From assembly GCA_020049775.1 (NCBI GenBank), contig JAGVLO010000015.1, positions 186,001 to 250,000 on the forward strand: DNA of 64,000 bases, read 5' to 3'. The notes under the pieces are model-generated. The model was given only the letters and a program-made list of their open reading frames with translations. It ran no database searches and was not told the DNA's origin. Below are positions 9,767 through 18,692 of the stretch, piece by piece; the first letter of the stretch is position 1, and each line of letters starts with the position of its first letter. A program made the position numbers and the translations under genes. The stretch is from Alphaproteobacteria bacterium. Its GTDB lineage: Bacteria; Pseudomonadota; Alphaproteobacteria; Rickettsiales; SXRF01.

Positions 9767-10054
9767 ATGCTTAATCCTTTCGTGAATCTTCTGGGTGAAG
9801 CCATTCACCTTTATATGCTGGTCGTAATCATCTGGGCAATTATGGCCACGCTGATTGCATTCAAGATTATTAATGCCTTCCAGCCTGTTGTGCAGAAAAT
9901 TATGTATGTACTCAACCGTCTGGTTGATCCGGTGCTAAAGCCCATCCAGAAAAAAATGCCGGACCTTGGTGGAGTGGACATATCACCGATTATTTTGCTG
10001 CTTCTGCTGAATTTCACCCGCGAAGCGCTGTACACCTACCTCTATAATATCTGA
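9767..10054 (+). CDS. YggT family membrane protein
   Basis: A 95-residue protein with two hydrophobic spans (about 14-37 and 70-90) separated by the family signature LNRLVDPVLKPIQKKMPDLGGVDISPII. YggT proteins are small inner-membrane proteins linked to cell division and osmotic stress; the biochemical role is poorly defined. A ribosome-binding site GTGAGG lies just upstream of ATG. The next gene starts nine bases after its stop, suggesting one transcript. Confidence 0.9.
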   Translation: MLNPFVNLLGEAIHLYMLVVIIWAIMATLIAFKIINAFQPVVQKIMYVLNRLVDPVLKPIQKKMPDLGGVDISPIILLLLLNFTREALYTYLYNI

Positions 10055-10063
10055 TAATCTCTA

Positions 10064-10384
10064 ATGGAAAATCCGCGGCCCTTTTTTAAGGCGCATGTGT
10101 TCTGCTGCACTAACCGTAGGGAAGCAGGCCACACGCGCGGTTGCTGCGCTGAAAAAGATGCAGAAGGCCTGCGTGATTACATGAAGGCCAAGGTCAAAAC
10201 CCTTGGTATCGATAAAGTGCGTGTTAATAACTCCGGTTGTCTTGACCGCTGCGAACTTGGACCATGCATGGTGATTTACCCTGAAGGCATCTGGTATGCC
10301 TGTAAAACCAAAGCGGATGTGGATGAAGTGATTTCAGAGCATCTGCAAAACGGGCGGGTGGTAGAGCGGCTTAAGCTGCCTTAG
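10064..10384 (+). CDS. (2Fe-2S) ferredoxin domain protein, thioredoxin-like fold
   Basis: A 106-residue cytosolic protein. It has the cysteine arrangement of the thioredoxin-like [2Fe-2S] ferredoxin family: a CCTNRREAGHTRGCC segment near the N-terminus and NNSGCLDRCELGP in the middle, followed by VIYPEGIWY, a conserved signature. Members are found widely in alphaproteobacteria and are presumed electron carriers. It follows the YggT gene closely. Its last 14 bases overlap the 3' end of the opposed small gene at 10371-10628. Confidence 0.88.
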   Translation: MENPRPFFKAHVFCCTNRREAGHTRGCCAEKDAEGLRDYMKAKVKTLGIDKVRVNNSGCLDRCELGPCMVIYPEGIWYACKTKADVDEVISEHLQNGRVVERLKLP

Positions 10385-10628
10385 TCCTGAATTCTTCCAG
10401 CACTGATTCCGGCGGTTCGCTGCCATAGCCCCATTTCAGAACTTTGCCATAATCCTGCATGCGCATTGCGCCGCCAAGTTTGCGTTTGAAAATGTCCAGC
10501 TTCAGGCGATCGACAGCAACGATGCACCAATATTCAAGTTTTTTGCTTTTGCCGTTTACCAGAAACAACAAATCATTCCGGCTGCCGGCAATTTTTTTGG
10601 CAAAGGAACCTTCCGCGTTTATCATCAT
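10371..10628 (-). CDS. Small paralogous-family protein (copy A)
   Basis: An 85-residue protein of unknown function. Its second half contains WCIVAVDRLKLDIF, then DYGKVLKWGYGSEPPESV, a pattern shared with three other small proteins in this window (24227-24565, 52236-52595, 55236-55517). The shared core is a strand ending in an aromatic pair and V-A/V, a helix, then [DH][YF][GA]xVLxxGxGxP and a C-terminal helix. Copy A is shorter at the C-terminus and lacks the YGF ending. Its ATG overlaps the stop of the large duplicated-hydrolase gene by four bases, so the two are co-translated. The family is not one I recognise by name. Confidence 0.75.
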   Translation of the reverse strand: MMINAEGSFAKKIAGSRNDLLFLVNGKSKKLEYWCIVAVDRLKLDIFKRKLGGAMRMQDYGKVLKWGYGSEPPESVLEEFRTKAA

Positions 10629-13084
10629 GTACCCCTCGCCTGTTGTTTGGCGGGCGCGTTGATTTCCGTGCCTGCGGTTTCTTCCAACGGCGGCAGTTCA
10701 GAGCTGCGCGTTACGTCAATCCTGGTCATGGATTTTGCGAAATCCTGAAGCACGGCTTCCCTGTCAATTTCAGGGCTGGTTATTACGTCGCGCAATGTAG
10801 CCAGCAGTTGCGGGTTATTGCGCATACTTTCTATATAAAGCGCACGCGTGTGCTGTTCTCCACCATTAAAGTTATAATCCGTTCCCCAGCTTTGGAACTG
10901 ATGTGGCGGTTCCGGAGCTTCCAACACGTACACATTACTGTTTTGGATGTCTTCTGCCCCGATGTTGATTTTTACACGTACGCTTTCGAGATCCGGATCT
11001 TTAGGCAGGAATGCCTGCGCACGTGTTGATGCCGGATTAAACGCAATATGCATGTCGTCATCGGGCGCCTGCCAGTTGTATCCCATGGCGGGGCCAAGGT
11101 CGAACTGGAGTGCTTGCCCTGCAATCTTTTTGGCATCATCTTGCGAATATGGAGGCTGTACGACGGATGGGTCTATCATCATCTTTTCAAGTGATTCAAT
11201 AGTGCGCGATACTAGCTTGCCGCCAAAACTGTGCGTTACAAAATTAATGCGCATATTTGCTTTTGCTTCGTCAACTGCAAGTGGAACAAGGCTTTCGCCT
11301 TCCGGTTTTGTAACGCGTTTTAGCAGTACATTTCTGGCAAGGTATTCGCCTAGGCCCTCGTCGTCGTAATTAGGTATTTTTTCCTTTGCACCGGCAGTAA
11401 TCATAATGGCCTTGAATTTGCCGGCCGGTTGTCCGAGCGCATCGGCAAGTTCTGCAGGAAACTTCATGGTATTGCGCAGGCGCACGTCCTGATCGCTGCC
11501 CTGAAAATGGTCAAGGCCTCCGATGGTGATAGTATCACCCGGCTTTATATCCATAGGTATGGCAGAATCCAGAAGGCGCTTTTCTTCTTTTGCCTTACGG
11601 TTGGCGGCATTGCGGTTTTCTTCAACTATCTCTTCCCTAGGGTCCAGTGGATCAACCGGCTGCTGCGCTGCGGGTTTGCCGTCTGGCGCTTCTCCGGGAA
11701 AGCCGAACACAACTCCGTCTGGCACCTCAAACTTGGATGCAGGCTTCATGGTCGCCTTGCGTTCTTCCTTTTCAGACATGTCTTTACGTATGCGGTCTTC
11801 AAAATCATATGCCTTGCGTTCGTTGGCAGGAATTTTATCGAGTTCGCCCTTTTTGAGCTTCGCTTCCAACTGGTGACGGGCCATGATATTGGCGCGGTCA
11901 CTGAATACGCCATTTTCATTGTTTAGCACATAATCCTGCAGTGCTGCGGAACCGTCCATGGCTTTACCGAGGTTGGCGCGTTGGTTCCGGTCAGGGTCTA
12001 GTTGGATGCCGTCTTCCGTGTTCCTGATGGTAAGTATTTCGTTTGGTACCCCACCGCCCCTCTTAAAGAGAACTTTGTTATTTTGCGTATCTACAGTTAC
12101 ACCTTCTATGGCGGCAAGGCCTTGCAACAGCGGGTTGATAGCAGGGTTTACCGGTGTTGCTGCCGGCGTTGCACTGAACATTTCTTTAGGGTTCAGCTCA
12201 GGATTATCATTGAGAATAGATGCACGCTGTGCGATACCGTCCAGCGCCAGTGATGCATTATCGGGTAGCCTGTCAGCATTTATAAGCTGGTTTAATGCGC
12301 CTGACAGTTCTGGATTGTCGCGTATTGCCTCGAGATACCTGTCCTGATCATGCCCCTTGCCGTTGATGACAAACGCCTCGGGATAGGCTGCCGCTACTGA
12401 GCGAACGGATTCTTCCCTGTTGGCATAAAGGCCAATGTTATTTAATGGCGTATCTGGTGACGCATAGGATATTTCTCCGCTTTCGGCCATTTTAACGTGG
12501 TCGTAGTCAAGTGCTGCGCCCAAGCCAACTACGAGTATTTGTTTCGCGATGGCATTTGCCTGTTCAGCGGTGTAGGGTTTTTCAAAAATATCTGGATTTT
12601 GCAGGTCTTCGACGAGTTGTTTACCCATGCCGTTGGCGATGCGCTGGCCAAAGCTATGGGTTACAATATTAATGCGTGCGTTATTGAGCGCCTCTTCCAT
12701 GTCCAGCGCCATGAGCTTACCGCCTTCACCCGCCGTGGAAAGTCTTGGCAGCAGAAAATCTTTTTCAAAATTTTCACCAAGATCTGCAACTGATCCATCA
12801 CGCGCAAAACCGAAGGTGCGGCTTTCAGGAATGTTCAGGGCGTTTGCAGTATCTTTTGCCAGTGTCTTGGCGAGATCGCGTGAAGTTTCATTATCACCAA
12901 CAGTAAAATGGGCGACTTCGCCCATTGTGATAAGGCTTTTTGGCGGTAATTGGCTGGACGAAGTCAGGGCGATATTTCCATCAGGCCCATCGTTTGATGA
13001 GGGATAGACAAGCTTTAGTTTGTTATCTGGTGTTCCCTGTTCGTTCATGTGTACATTTTTGGGTACATTGTAGCTCAACGACAC
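10625..13084 (-). CDS. Large protein with two copies of an alpha/beta-hydrolase-like unit
   Basis: An 819-residue protein (GTG at 13084; an ATG 12 codons later at 13048 is equally possible) without signal peptide or membrane spans. It is built of two homologous halves. In each, a strand leads into a nucleophile-elbow-like motif: INIVTHSFGQR (Ser144) and INFVTHSFGGK (Ser619). Each is followed by a helix, a PYTAEQANAIAKQ / PYSQDDAKKIAGQ segment, a GLGAALDYDH / DLGPAMGYNW segment, and a His-containing HDQDRYLEAIRDNPEL / HTRALYIESMRNNPQL segment. The elbow has Thr in place of the first Gly of GxSxG, as in some lipase- or esterase-like folds. The halves are joined by a charged linker (about 420-520). 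Substrate and location are unknown; it may be an intracellular esterase or an effector-like protein. It is coupled to copy A of the small paralogous family. Confidence 0.85.
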   Translation of the reverse strand: MSLSYNVPKNVHMNEQGTPDNKLKLVYPSSNDGPDGNIALTSSSQLPPKSLITMGEVAHFTVGDNETSRDLAKTLAKDTANALNIPESRTFGFARDGSVADLGENFEKDFLLPRLSTAGEGGKLMALDMEEALNNARINIVTHSFGQRIANGMGKQLVEDLQNPDIFEKPYTAEQANAIAKQILVVGLGAALDYDHVKMAESGEISYASPDTPLNNIGLYANREESVRSVAAAYPEAFVINGKGHDQDRYLEAIRDNPELSGALNQLINADRLPDNASLALDGIAQRASILNDNPELNPKEMFSATPAATPVNPAINPLLQGLAAIEGVTVDTQNNKVLFKRGGGVPNEILTIRNTEDGIQLDPDRNQRANLGKAMDGSAALQDYVLNNENGVFSDRANIMARHQLEAKLKKGELDKIPANERKAYDFEDRIRKDMSEKEERKATMKPASKFEVPDGVVFGFPGEAPDGKPAAQQPVDPLDPREEIVEENRNAANRKAKEEKRLLDSAIPMDIKPGDTITIGGLDHFQGSDQDVRLRNTMKFPAELADALGQPAGKFKAIMITAGAKEKIPNYDDEGLGEYLARNVLLKRVTKPEGESLVPLAVDEAKANMRINFVTHSFGGKLVSRTIESLEKMMIDPSVVQPPYSQDDAKKIAGQALQFDLGPAMGYNWQAPDDDMHIAFNPASTRAQAFLPKDPDLESVRVKINIGAEDIQNSNVYVLEAPEPPHQFQSWGTDYNFNGGEQHTRALYIESMRNNPQLLATLRDVITSPEIDREAVLQDFAKSMTRIDVTRSSELPPLEETAGTEINAPAKQQARGT

Positions 13085-13123
13085 TATATAATAAGAATGT
13101 TAAGATTTAATGACGCAAATTAA

Positions 13124-13148
13124 CCAATTTTAAGCCCAATTTTAAGCC
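13124..13148. repeat. Tandem 12-bp repeat in the ffh / hydrolase intergenic region
   Basis: The 12-mer CCAATTTTAAGC occurs twice in immediate tandem (13124-13135 and 13136-13147), each copy containing a TTAA. It sits midway between the divergent starts of the duplicated hydrolase and ffh, where a regulator could bind. The TTAA spacing is not the 7 bases of a full CtrA box. Confidence 0.6.
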
Positions 13149-13241
13149 ACGAGCGCATGGACATGAAATTTGAACATGTTATAAGGCTATATTATTGAAA
13201 TACTTACAACCATGAACCTTTCCTAATGTATTGACCAGGCT

Positions 13242-14594
13242 ATGTTTTCTAATCTTTCCGGTAAACTGAACGATATTTTTTCGCGCCTGCGCAAACGCGG
13301 GGTGCTGACCGAGGCGGATATTGACGCCGCCATGCGTGAAATCCGCATTGCATTACTCGAGGCGGATGTCGCCCTGCCCGTAGTTAAAGATTTCATTGCA
13401 TCACTCAAAGTAAAAGCCGTTGGCACAGAAGTAATAGAAAGCATCAGCCCGGGCCAAATGGTGGTAAAACTGGTCAACGACCATCTTGCTGAATTGCTTG
13501 GCAGCGAACATCAGGTACTCAATCTCGCCGCGGAGCCGCCGGTGGTTGTCATGATGGTGGGTTTGCAAGGTTCAGGTAAAACTACATCCACCGGTAAACT
13601 TGCGCTTCGTCTGCGTACCAAACAGGGTAAAAAAGTGCTTGTGGCCTCACTCGACGTGTATCGCCCTGCCGCACAGCAACAGCTGGAACAGGTGGCGAAA
13701 AAAGCGGAAGTGGGCAGCCTTCCGATCGTTGAGGGAGAAAAACCACTGCAAATTACGGAGCGCGCCATGAAAGCGGCGCGTTTAGAAGGCTATGATGTAC
13801 TGCTGCTCGACACGGCAGGCCGTCTGCATATCGACGATGAGTTGATGGACGAGCTTAAAGCGGTCAAACAACTGTCAAATCCTTTGGAAACCATGCTTGT
13901 TGCCGATTCGCTGACGGGTCAGGATGCGGTGAATATCGCTAAGACATTCCACGAAAAAATTGGTGTTACAGGCATTATCCTCACCCGTGTGGACGGCGAT
14001 GGGCGCGGTGGTGCTGCGCTTTCTATGCGTACAGTCACTGGCCAGCCTATTAAATTCATCGGTGTGGGTGAAAAAATCGACGAATTCGAAGAATTCCACC
14101 CTGCCCGCATTGCCTCACGAATTTTGGATATGGGCGATATCGTTTCGCTGGTGGAAAAAGCTGCCGAGGTGGTAAGTGCAGGCGAAGCCGAGGAAATGGC
14201 CGCCCGCATGATGCAGGGCAGTTTTGATTTCAATGATCTGCTCGACCAGATGCGGAAAATGAAAAAAATGGGCGGAATTGGCAGCATGATGAAAATGCTC
14301 CCCGGGATGGGACAGCTAAAGGACAAGCTCGAAAATGCCAATGTCGATAAAAACATCCTGAATAAGCAGGAAGCCATTATTTTGGCTATGACGCCTAAGG
14401 AGCGTAAATTCCCCAAATTAATCAATGGGTCGCGCCGTTTGCGCATTGCCAAGGGAGCGGGTGTTCAGGTTCAGGACGTTAACCGCATACTCAAACAACA
14501 GCAGCAAATGCAGGACATGATGAAAAAATTTAAAAAAATGGGGCAGAAAGGTATGATGCGCGGCGGCATGCAAAATCTGTTGGGACTAAAATAA
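13242..14594 (+). CDS. ffh: Signal recognition particle protein Ffh
   Basis: The GTPase subunit of SRP, which binds 4.5S RNA and signal sequences of nascent membrane proteins and docks with FtsY. The 450-residue product has the N domain, the G domain with P-loop GLQGSGKTT near residue 107, DTAGR, TRVDGDGRGGAAL, and the methionine-rich M domain (MRKMKKMGGIGSMMKMLPGMG and a C-terminal MMRGGMQNLLG). Length is normal. In related genomes ffh is followed directly by rpsP; here an unknown gene and an acyltransferase lie between. Confidence 0.97.
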   Translation: MFSNLSGKLNDIFSRLRKRGVLTEADIDAAMREIRIALLEADVALPVVKDFIASLKVKAVGTEVIESISPGQMVVKLVNDHLAELLGSEHQVLNLAAEPPVVVMMVGLQGSGKTTSTGKLALRLRTKQGKKVLVASLDVYRPAAQQQLEQVAKKAEVGSLPIVEGEKPLQITERAMKAARLEGYDVLLLDTAGRLHIDDELMDELKAVKQLSNPLETMLVADSLTGQDAVNIAKTFHEKIGVTGIILTRVDGDGRGGAALSMRTVTGQPIKFIGVGEKIDEFEEFHPARIASRILDMGDIVSLVEKAAEVVSAGEAEEMAARMMQGSFDFNDLLDQMRKMKKMGGIGSMMKMLPGMGQLKDKLENANVDKNILNKQEAIILAMTPKERKFPKLINGSRRLRIAKGAGVQVQDVNRILKQQQQMQDMMKKFKKMGQKGMMRGGMQNLLGLK

Positions 14595-14735
14595 CCATTT
14601 GATTTATAATGTATTCGATTGTCATATTCGTGTCATATTTGCTGTCATGAAAGCTTAATTGGCTTATCTTGCTCAATTTTGGCAAAGTGGTGAGTATAGA
14701 AGACTTGTAACCACCAAATTTTGTATGGGTTTTAT

Positions 14736-14864
14736 ATGAATAAGTCAGGAAAACTTCATAAAATAGCAGTCAACATTATGTTTTTACTTATTTATTTGAC
14801 AAATCCGGCTTATTTCCAGCGCAAGGCACTAGTGCCGGTGCGTAAGAAGCACAATGCAAAGTAA
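14736..14864 (+). CDS. Possible 42-residue membrane peptide
   Basis: In the 358-base gap between ffh and the next gene, an ATG opens a 42-codon frame with a basic N-terminus, one hydrophobic stretch (AVNIMFLLIYL) and a strongly basic tail (RKALVPVRKKHNAK). It looks like a single-span small protein, but there is no convincing ribosome-binding site, so it may be chance. The rest of the gap is AT-rich and holds nothing else I can recognise. Confidence 0.25.
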   Translation: MNKSGKLHKIAVNIMFLLIYLTNPAYFQRKALVPVRKKHNAK

Positions 14865-14952
14865 ATAAAACTACTAAAAATTAACAATATAATTGTATTA
14901 TTTAGAATAAAATAGAATAGCCTAATAGAAGGCAAGACAGGAGTTTAAGATA

Positions 14953-16794
14953 ATGTCCAGTCCAACCACACCCCCGGCACCGGCTACGGTTGCGCCCCCA
15001 GTAGGCGCACCACTGGTCACTACACCTACAGCGGGCGCAGCGCCGTCCACAGGTGGCGGTTTTCTTGACACCATCAAAAACATGTTTGTCGATTCATCGG
15101 GCAAAATGAAGCTTGGTACTGTTATAGCTACCGTCGCTCTTGGTGGTTTAGGCGCATATTTAGGCAGCGGTTCCGGCATAATGGGTATGCTCGGTTTTGG
15201 TGCCGCAGGCGCTGTGGGCGGTACATTGCTCGGACCGATGGTTTCCGGATTACTTGACAGCTTGCTTGGTACGAATAACGCGGCATCATTTGCACGCACG
15301 CCGATGGTGCAGGCTACACCGGATGCCGTTACCAGAACACAGCAACCAATACTTCAGCCTGGTGCGCCAACCGTAAACACCACGCTTGTAACTCCCAACC
15401 TCGATCGCTTTGCTGCGTTGAATAGCGACAACGCCAGCCTGCTTACGAGTTTGGAACAGCGCCGCCGCGCTATTGAAAACCTTGCTATCAACGACCCTAA
15501 CCGCGCGCGCCATATCGACGCGCATCTGGGCGCTGAAGGCACAGTACAGCAATATTCAGCGAATGCCGAGGAATGGAACCGCGTGGCCACCGAGTGGAAC
15601 CGTGGTGAGCGCAATACAATTAATACAGCCTACAATCAGGCCAGAAGCGGTCTTGGTTTCGCTGCTCCGGCTCCGGGTGCTGCTCCGGCGCTTCGTGAAG
15701 CCCCGACTGGTAATTTGAACATACCAAGGCCAGGTGGCACGTTTGGCAGCGTATCCGTAGATTTGTTTGATGCGGCTAACCCTGGTCGTAACAGGGCGCA
15801 AAACGAGACCGCATGGAATGCACTCACACCCCGCCAGCAAAATCAGCAGGCTATGTTGTTGGTCGAGGAGCGCGTTGCTCTCCTGCGTCCGGGTGGTGGT
15901 GGCCCGATTGACTGGAGTACCGAAAATGCCAGCCGTTCCTGGGGCCGCACGTTTAATAATGTTGTCAGCCTTGGTGGTAACATCACCTGGTGGAACAGCG
16001 CTCTTGAAGAAAAAGATGGCACCCAGAATGGTATTTGCAGCTGGGGTGACTGTAAGCGTGACGCTGTCCATATTTTGAGGGATAGCGAACGCTACCAGCC
16101 GACGAATGAAACACTTGATAACGCCATGGTTAAAATCCAGAACGGTATCCGTATGGCGCAGGAAGATGGCAACCAGAAGGAAGCCGACAACTTCAGGCTG
16201 ATGGAACAGTATGTGAATTCACTGCGTGCGCGTGGCGAAGGTCGTGACGCAATGCAGACTATGAACCGTAACCTTGCAGAATATGTCAATGGTCCGGCAA
16301 ACGAATTTAAGGGCTTCGTCACCGAAGTACAGGGTTTCCGTGATAACGTGAACCAGATGAACCAGCAGGTTGCTTCACTCAACCAGCAGCAGGTGCGTGT
16401 GAAAGCGCGTGGTGCAACCACCACTCCGCCGGATGCAAACAAGCAGTTCATTACTGTGATTGATGACCGCAATAATACAACTGTCACCATGGTTGCCGAA
16501 AAAGTCGGCGGCAACTGGCAGGTTACTAATTCATTCCAGGGCGATTTCAATGCAGCGAATGTAAACGAAACTACGCGCCTGCAGACACCGATGCCGAGTG
16601 CAGATATATTCACGGATAATGGTATAAAAACGACAGCTAACTTGGGTAACACCATGCGTCAGGTGTTGATGCCGATGCAGGCACGCCTTGGCCTTGCTGC
16701 ACCGACAGTTGCTGTTGCTCCGCCGACGGTTGGTGGATCGGTATCGCCATTGGCCACGCCGACAGGACCAGCGGCAGCGCCGGGACTCATCTAA
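14953..16794 (+). CDS. Unknown Pro/Ala-rich protein with a glycine-zipper segment
   Basis: A 613-residue protein I do not recognise. It begins with about 40 residues rich in Pro, Ala and Thr. Residues about 55-110 form a hydrophobic Gly-rich region (LGGLGAYLGSGSGIMGMLGF and AAGAVGGTLLGP) of glycine-zipper type that could insert into or line a membrane. The remainder is hydrophilic and Asn/Gln-rich, with helical segments around 440-500, and ends in a second Pro/Ala-rich tail. There is no signal peptide. A ribosome-binding site AGGAG precedes the ATG. It is monocistronic: a strong terminator follows 21 bases after the stop. It interrupts the usual ffh-rpsP neighbourhood. A similar Gly/Ala-zipper occurs in the protein at 42739-43788. 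Confidence 0.85.
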   Translation: MSSPTTPPAPATVAPPVGAPLVTTPTAGAAPSTGGGFLDTIKNMFVDSSGKMKLGTVIATVALGGLGAYLGSGSGIMGMLGFGAAGAVGGTLLGPMVSGLLDSLLGTNNAASFARTPMVQATPDAVTRTQQPILQPGAPTVNTTLVTPNLDRFAALNSDNASLLTSLEQRRRAIENLAINDPNRARHIDAHLGAEGTVQQYSANAEEWNRVATEWNRGERNTINTAYNQARSGLGFAAPAPGAAPALREAPTGNLNIPRPGGTFGSVSVDLFDAANPGRNRAQNETAWNALTPRQQNQQAMLLVEERVALLRPGGGGPIDWSTENASRSWGRTFNNVVSLGGNITWWNSALEEKDGTQNGICSWGDCKRDAVHILRDSERYQPTNETLDNAMVKIQNGIRMAQEDGNQKEADNFRLMEQYVNSLRARGEGRDAMQTMNRNLAEYVNGPANEFKGFVTEVQGFRDNVNQMNQQVASLNQQQVRVKARGATTTPPDANKQFITVIDDRNNTTVTMVAEKVGGNWQVTNSFQGDFNAANVNETTRLQTPMPSADIFTDNGIKTTANLGNTMRQVLMPMQARLGLAAPTVAVAPPTVGGSVSPLATPTGPAAAPGLI

Positions 16795-16815
16795 ATTACA
16801 ACGACCTTTAGATAA

Positions 16816-16851
16816 AAGGGCTGTAACCAAAGGTTACAGCCCTTCTCTTTT
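16816..16851 (+). terminator. Strong intrinsic terminator
   Basis: A perfect 13-bp stem (AAGGGCTGTAACC with GGTTACAGCCCTT) around an AAA loop, followed by CTCTTTT. It ends the transcript of the 613-residue protein. Confidence 0.93.
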
Positions 16852-16869
16852 GTGGAGAATTATGAAAAT

Positions 16870-17565
16870 TTATTCCTTCGGTTCGGGAATCGAGTATTTG
16901 AGCTTGAGTACAACTTCCTGCAGGTAGTTGACGCTCACTTGGTCTGCCGGTATCGCGGGGCCACAGATAACGGTTATTTTACGTCCCCATCTACGTGGCC
17001 AGAAGCGGAAACGCGATTTCATGTATTTCCTGCTATATATGCTACCCCACAGGCCGGAGATGGCGATGGGAATAATCGGCACGTCGGGGTCACGCTTGGT
17101 TATCCATTCAATACCCGGGCGGAAACGCCCCAAGCTGCCGGTGAAAGTCAGGTAGCCTTCAGGGAAAATACATACCAAATCGCCTCCACGCAGCCCGTCT
17201 GAAATTTCATCAAAGGCCTTTTCCACGCTTTTGCGGTTGTAGGAAATGGGAATCGAGCGGTTAAGGCTCATCAGGTAATGCACGACGGGAAGATTATAGA
17301 TGTCCTGATCAATAAGGTAGCGTATGGGGCGGTTGCAGCCTGCGTCTATAATCGGGCCGTCAACGTAGGACACGTGGTTGCTGATAAGGATGGCCGGACC
17401 GTCTTTTGGAATGTTTTCAAAGCCGATATACTCTATGCTGTAAACGCTACGTGTAAGGCTATGTATAAATCTGCGGTAGTAGGGGGAAGGATCGAAGGAA
17501 AATGTCTTTATTTTTCCTACAGGTAAACGCCATTTCATCATGTAAGCGATTGCTGCATCACGCAT
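16870..17565 (-). CDS. 1-acyl-sn-glycerol-3-phosphate acyltransferase family protein (PlsC-like)
   Basis: A 231-residue membrane-associated acyltransferase of the LPLAT superfamily. The catalytic block appears as SNHVSYVDGP (an NHxxxxD variant with one residue fewer between His and Asp), the acyl-acceptor motif as FPEGYLTFTG, and the third block as VPIIPIAISGLWGS. The sequence is closest in style to the acyltransferase domain of fused Aas/LplT-type lysophospholipid enzymes, so it may act on lysophospholipids and not in de novo phosphatidate synthesis. It is opposed to its neighbours and lies between a terminator and the rpsP promoter region. Confidence 0.85.
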   Translation of the reverse strand: MRDAAIAYMMKWRLPVGKIKTFSFDPSPYYRRFIHSLTRSVYSIEYIGFENIPKDGPAILISNHVSYVDGPIIDAGCNRPIRYLIDQDIYNLPVVHYLMSLNRSIPISYNRKSVEKAFDEISDGLRGGDLVCIFPEGYLTFTGSLGRFRPGIEWITKRDPDVPIIPIAISGLWGSIYSRKYMKSRFRFWPRRWGRKITVICGPAIPADQVSVNYLQEVVLKLKYSIPEPKE

Positions 17566-17790
17566 AAACCAGTTCCTATGTACTGATTATAAAGGATTTT
17601 TGACTTTATTTCGATGTTTATTTTGCCTGCCGTGGCAAAAAATTCAGAATAATTGGGCGTTTGTAAGACTGATTCTTGCGCAAAGCCGCAGTTTCGCTAG
17701 GGTGCAGGGCTTTATTTTTCTGCTTTACCTGTAGTGCGGGAGCTGCTATAAAACGCGCCCTTAAACATTATATCTGCGAGCAAGGAAACT

Positions 17791-18129
17791 ATGCCGACTA
17801 CTATCAGAATGTCCCGCGCCGGAACCAAGAAGCGCCCCTATTACCACATTGTCGTGACCAGCTCGCGCAGCCCGCGTGACAGCAAGTTCATCGAGAAGAT
17901 CGGCACGTACAATCCGCTGCTGGCCAATGAAAATGAAAAACGCGTTACCATCAACGCCGAGCGCGCAAAGCACTGGTTGTCCACCGGCGCACAGATGAGC
18001 GCCCGCGTTCACCTGTTCTTCAACAAGGCTGGTATTGTTGCTACCAAGCCGGCACAGCGCGCTGCACGCAAGTCCAAAAAGGACAAGGGTGCCGAAGCCG
18101 GTGCTGAAGCAGCTCCAGTAGCTGCTTAA
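17791..18129 (+). CDS. rpsP: 30S ribosomal protein S16
   Basis: S16 of the small subunit, 112 residues with the usual alphaproteobacterial basic, Ala-rich C-terminal extension. Signature residues: IRMSRAGTKKRPYYHIVV, then SPRDSKFIEKIGTYNPL and the KHWLSTGAQ motif. A clear ribosome-binding site AAGGAAA precedes ATG. First gene of the rpsP-rimM-trmD-rplS operon. The 225-base gap upstream must carry its promoter. Confidence 0.97.
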   Translation: MPTTIRMSRAGTKKRPYYHIVVTSSRSPRDSKFIEKIGTYNPLLANENEKRVTINAERAKHWLSTGAQMSARVHLFFNKAGIVATKPAQRAARKSKKDKGAEAGAEAAPVAA

Positions 18130-18152
18130 TCCGTTAGCGGCTCAGGCTGTGT

Positions 18153-18692
18153 ATGCAGCGGCCTGAAAGCAGTAATCCAAAATCCCCTGTAAAAGTAGGC
18201 GTAATATCGTCTGCCCATGGTATTCGCGGTCAGGTCAAGTTGCACAGCTACCTCGCCACGCCAGAGGATATTTTCACCTGCCCCGTACTCACAGATAAAA
18301 CAGGCCGCAAGACATTCGGCATCAAGCTGGAAGGCCGCAAGGACAACCCGTTTATTGTAAGCATTGACGGAGTGAATGACCGCAATGCCGCTGAGATGCT
18401 CAAAGGCATCGAACTATACGGCGATATAAAATCGGCTTCAAAACCCAAGAAGAATGAATGGTACTATAGCGACCTCAAAGGGCTTGAAGCCCGCCTTTCC
18501 AACGGTAAAACATACGGCAAAGTGCTTGCCGTTTATGATTTTGGTGCAGGCGACATCATTGAAATAGAATTCGAGGGCGGCAAAACCGAAATGCTGCCCT
18601 TCCGCGAGTCGTTTTTCGGCGAGGTGAATGTAAAAAAAGGCTATCTGGTGGTTATCCCGCCGGAATATGTCGAGGGCGAGCCTGAAGAATGA
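18153..18692 (+). CDS. rimM: Ribosome maturation factor RimM
   Basis: A 179-residue 16S rRNA processing factor that binds S19 and assists 30S head assembly. The N-terminal RimM barrel has [21 protein letters not shown]. The C-terminal PRC-barrel has [12 protein letters not shown] and ends with the [24 protein letters not shown] pattern, broken here only by phrasing. Position and length are standard. Its last four bases overlap trmD (ATGA), implying coupled translation. Confidence 0.95.
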   Translation: MQRPESSNPKSPVKVGVISSAHGIRGQVKLHSYLATPEDIFTCPVLTDKTGRKTFGIKLEGRKDNPFIVSIDGVNDRNAAEMLKGIELYGDIKSASKPKKNEWYYSDLKGLEARLSNGKTYGKVLAVYDFGAGDIIEIEFEGGKTEMLPFRESFFGEVNVKKGYLVVIPPEYVEGEPEE

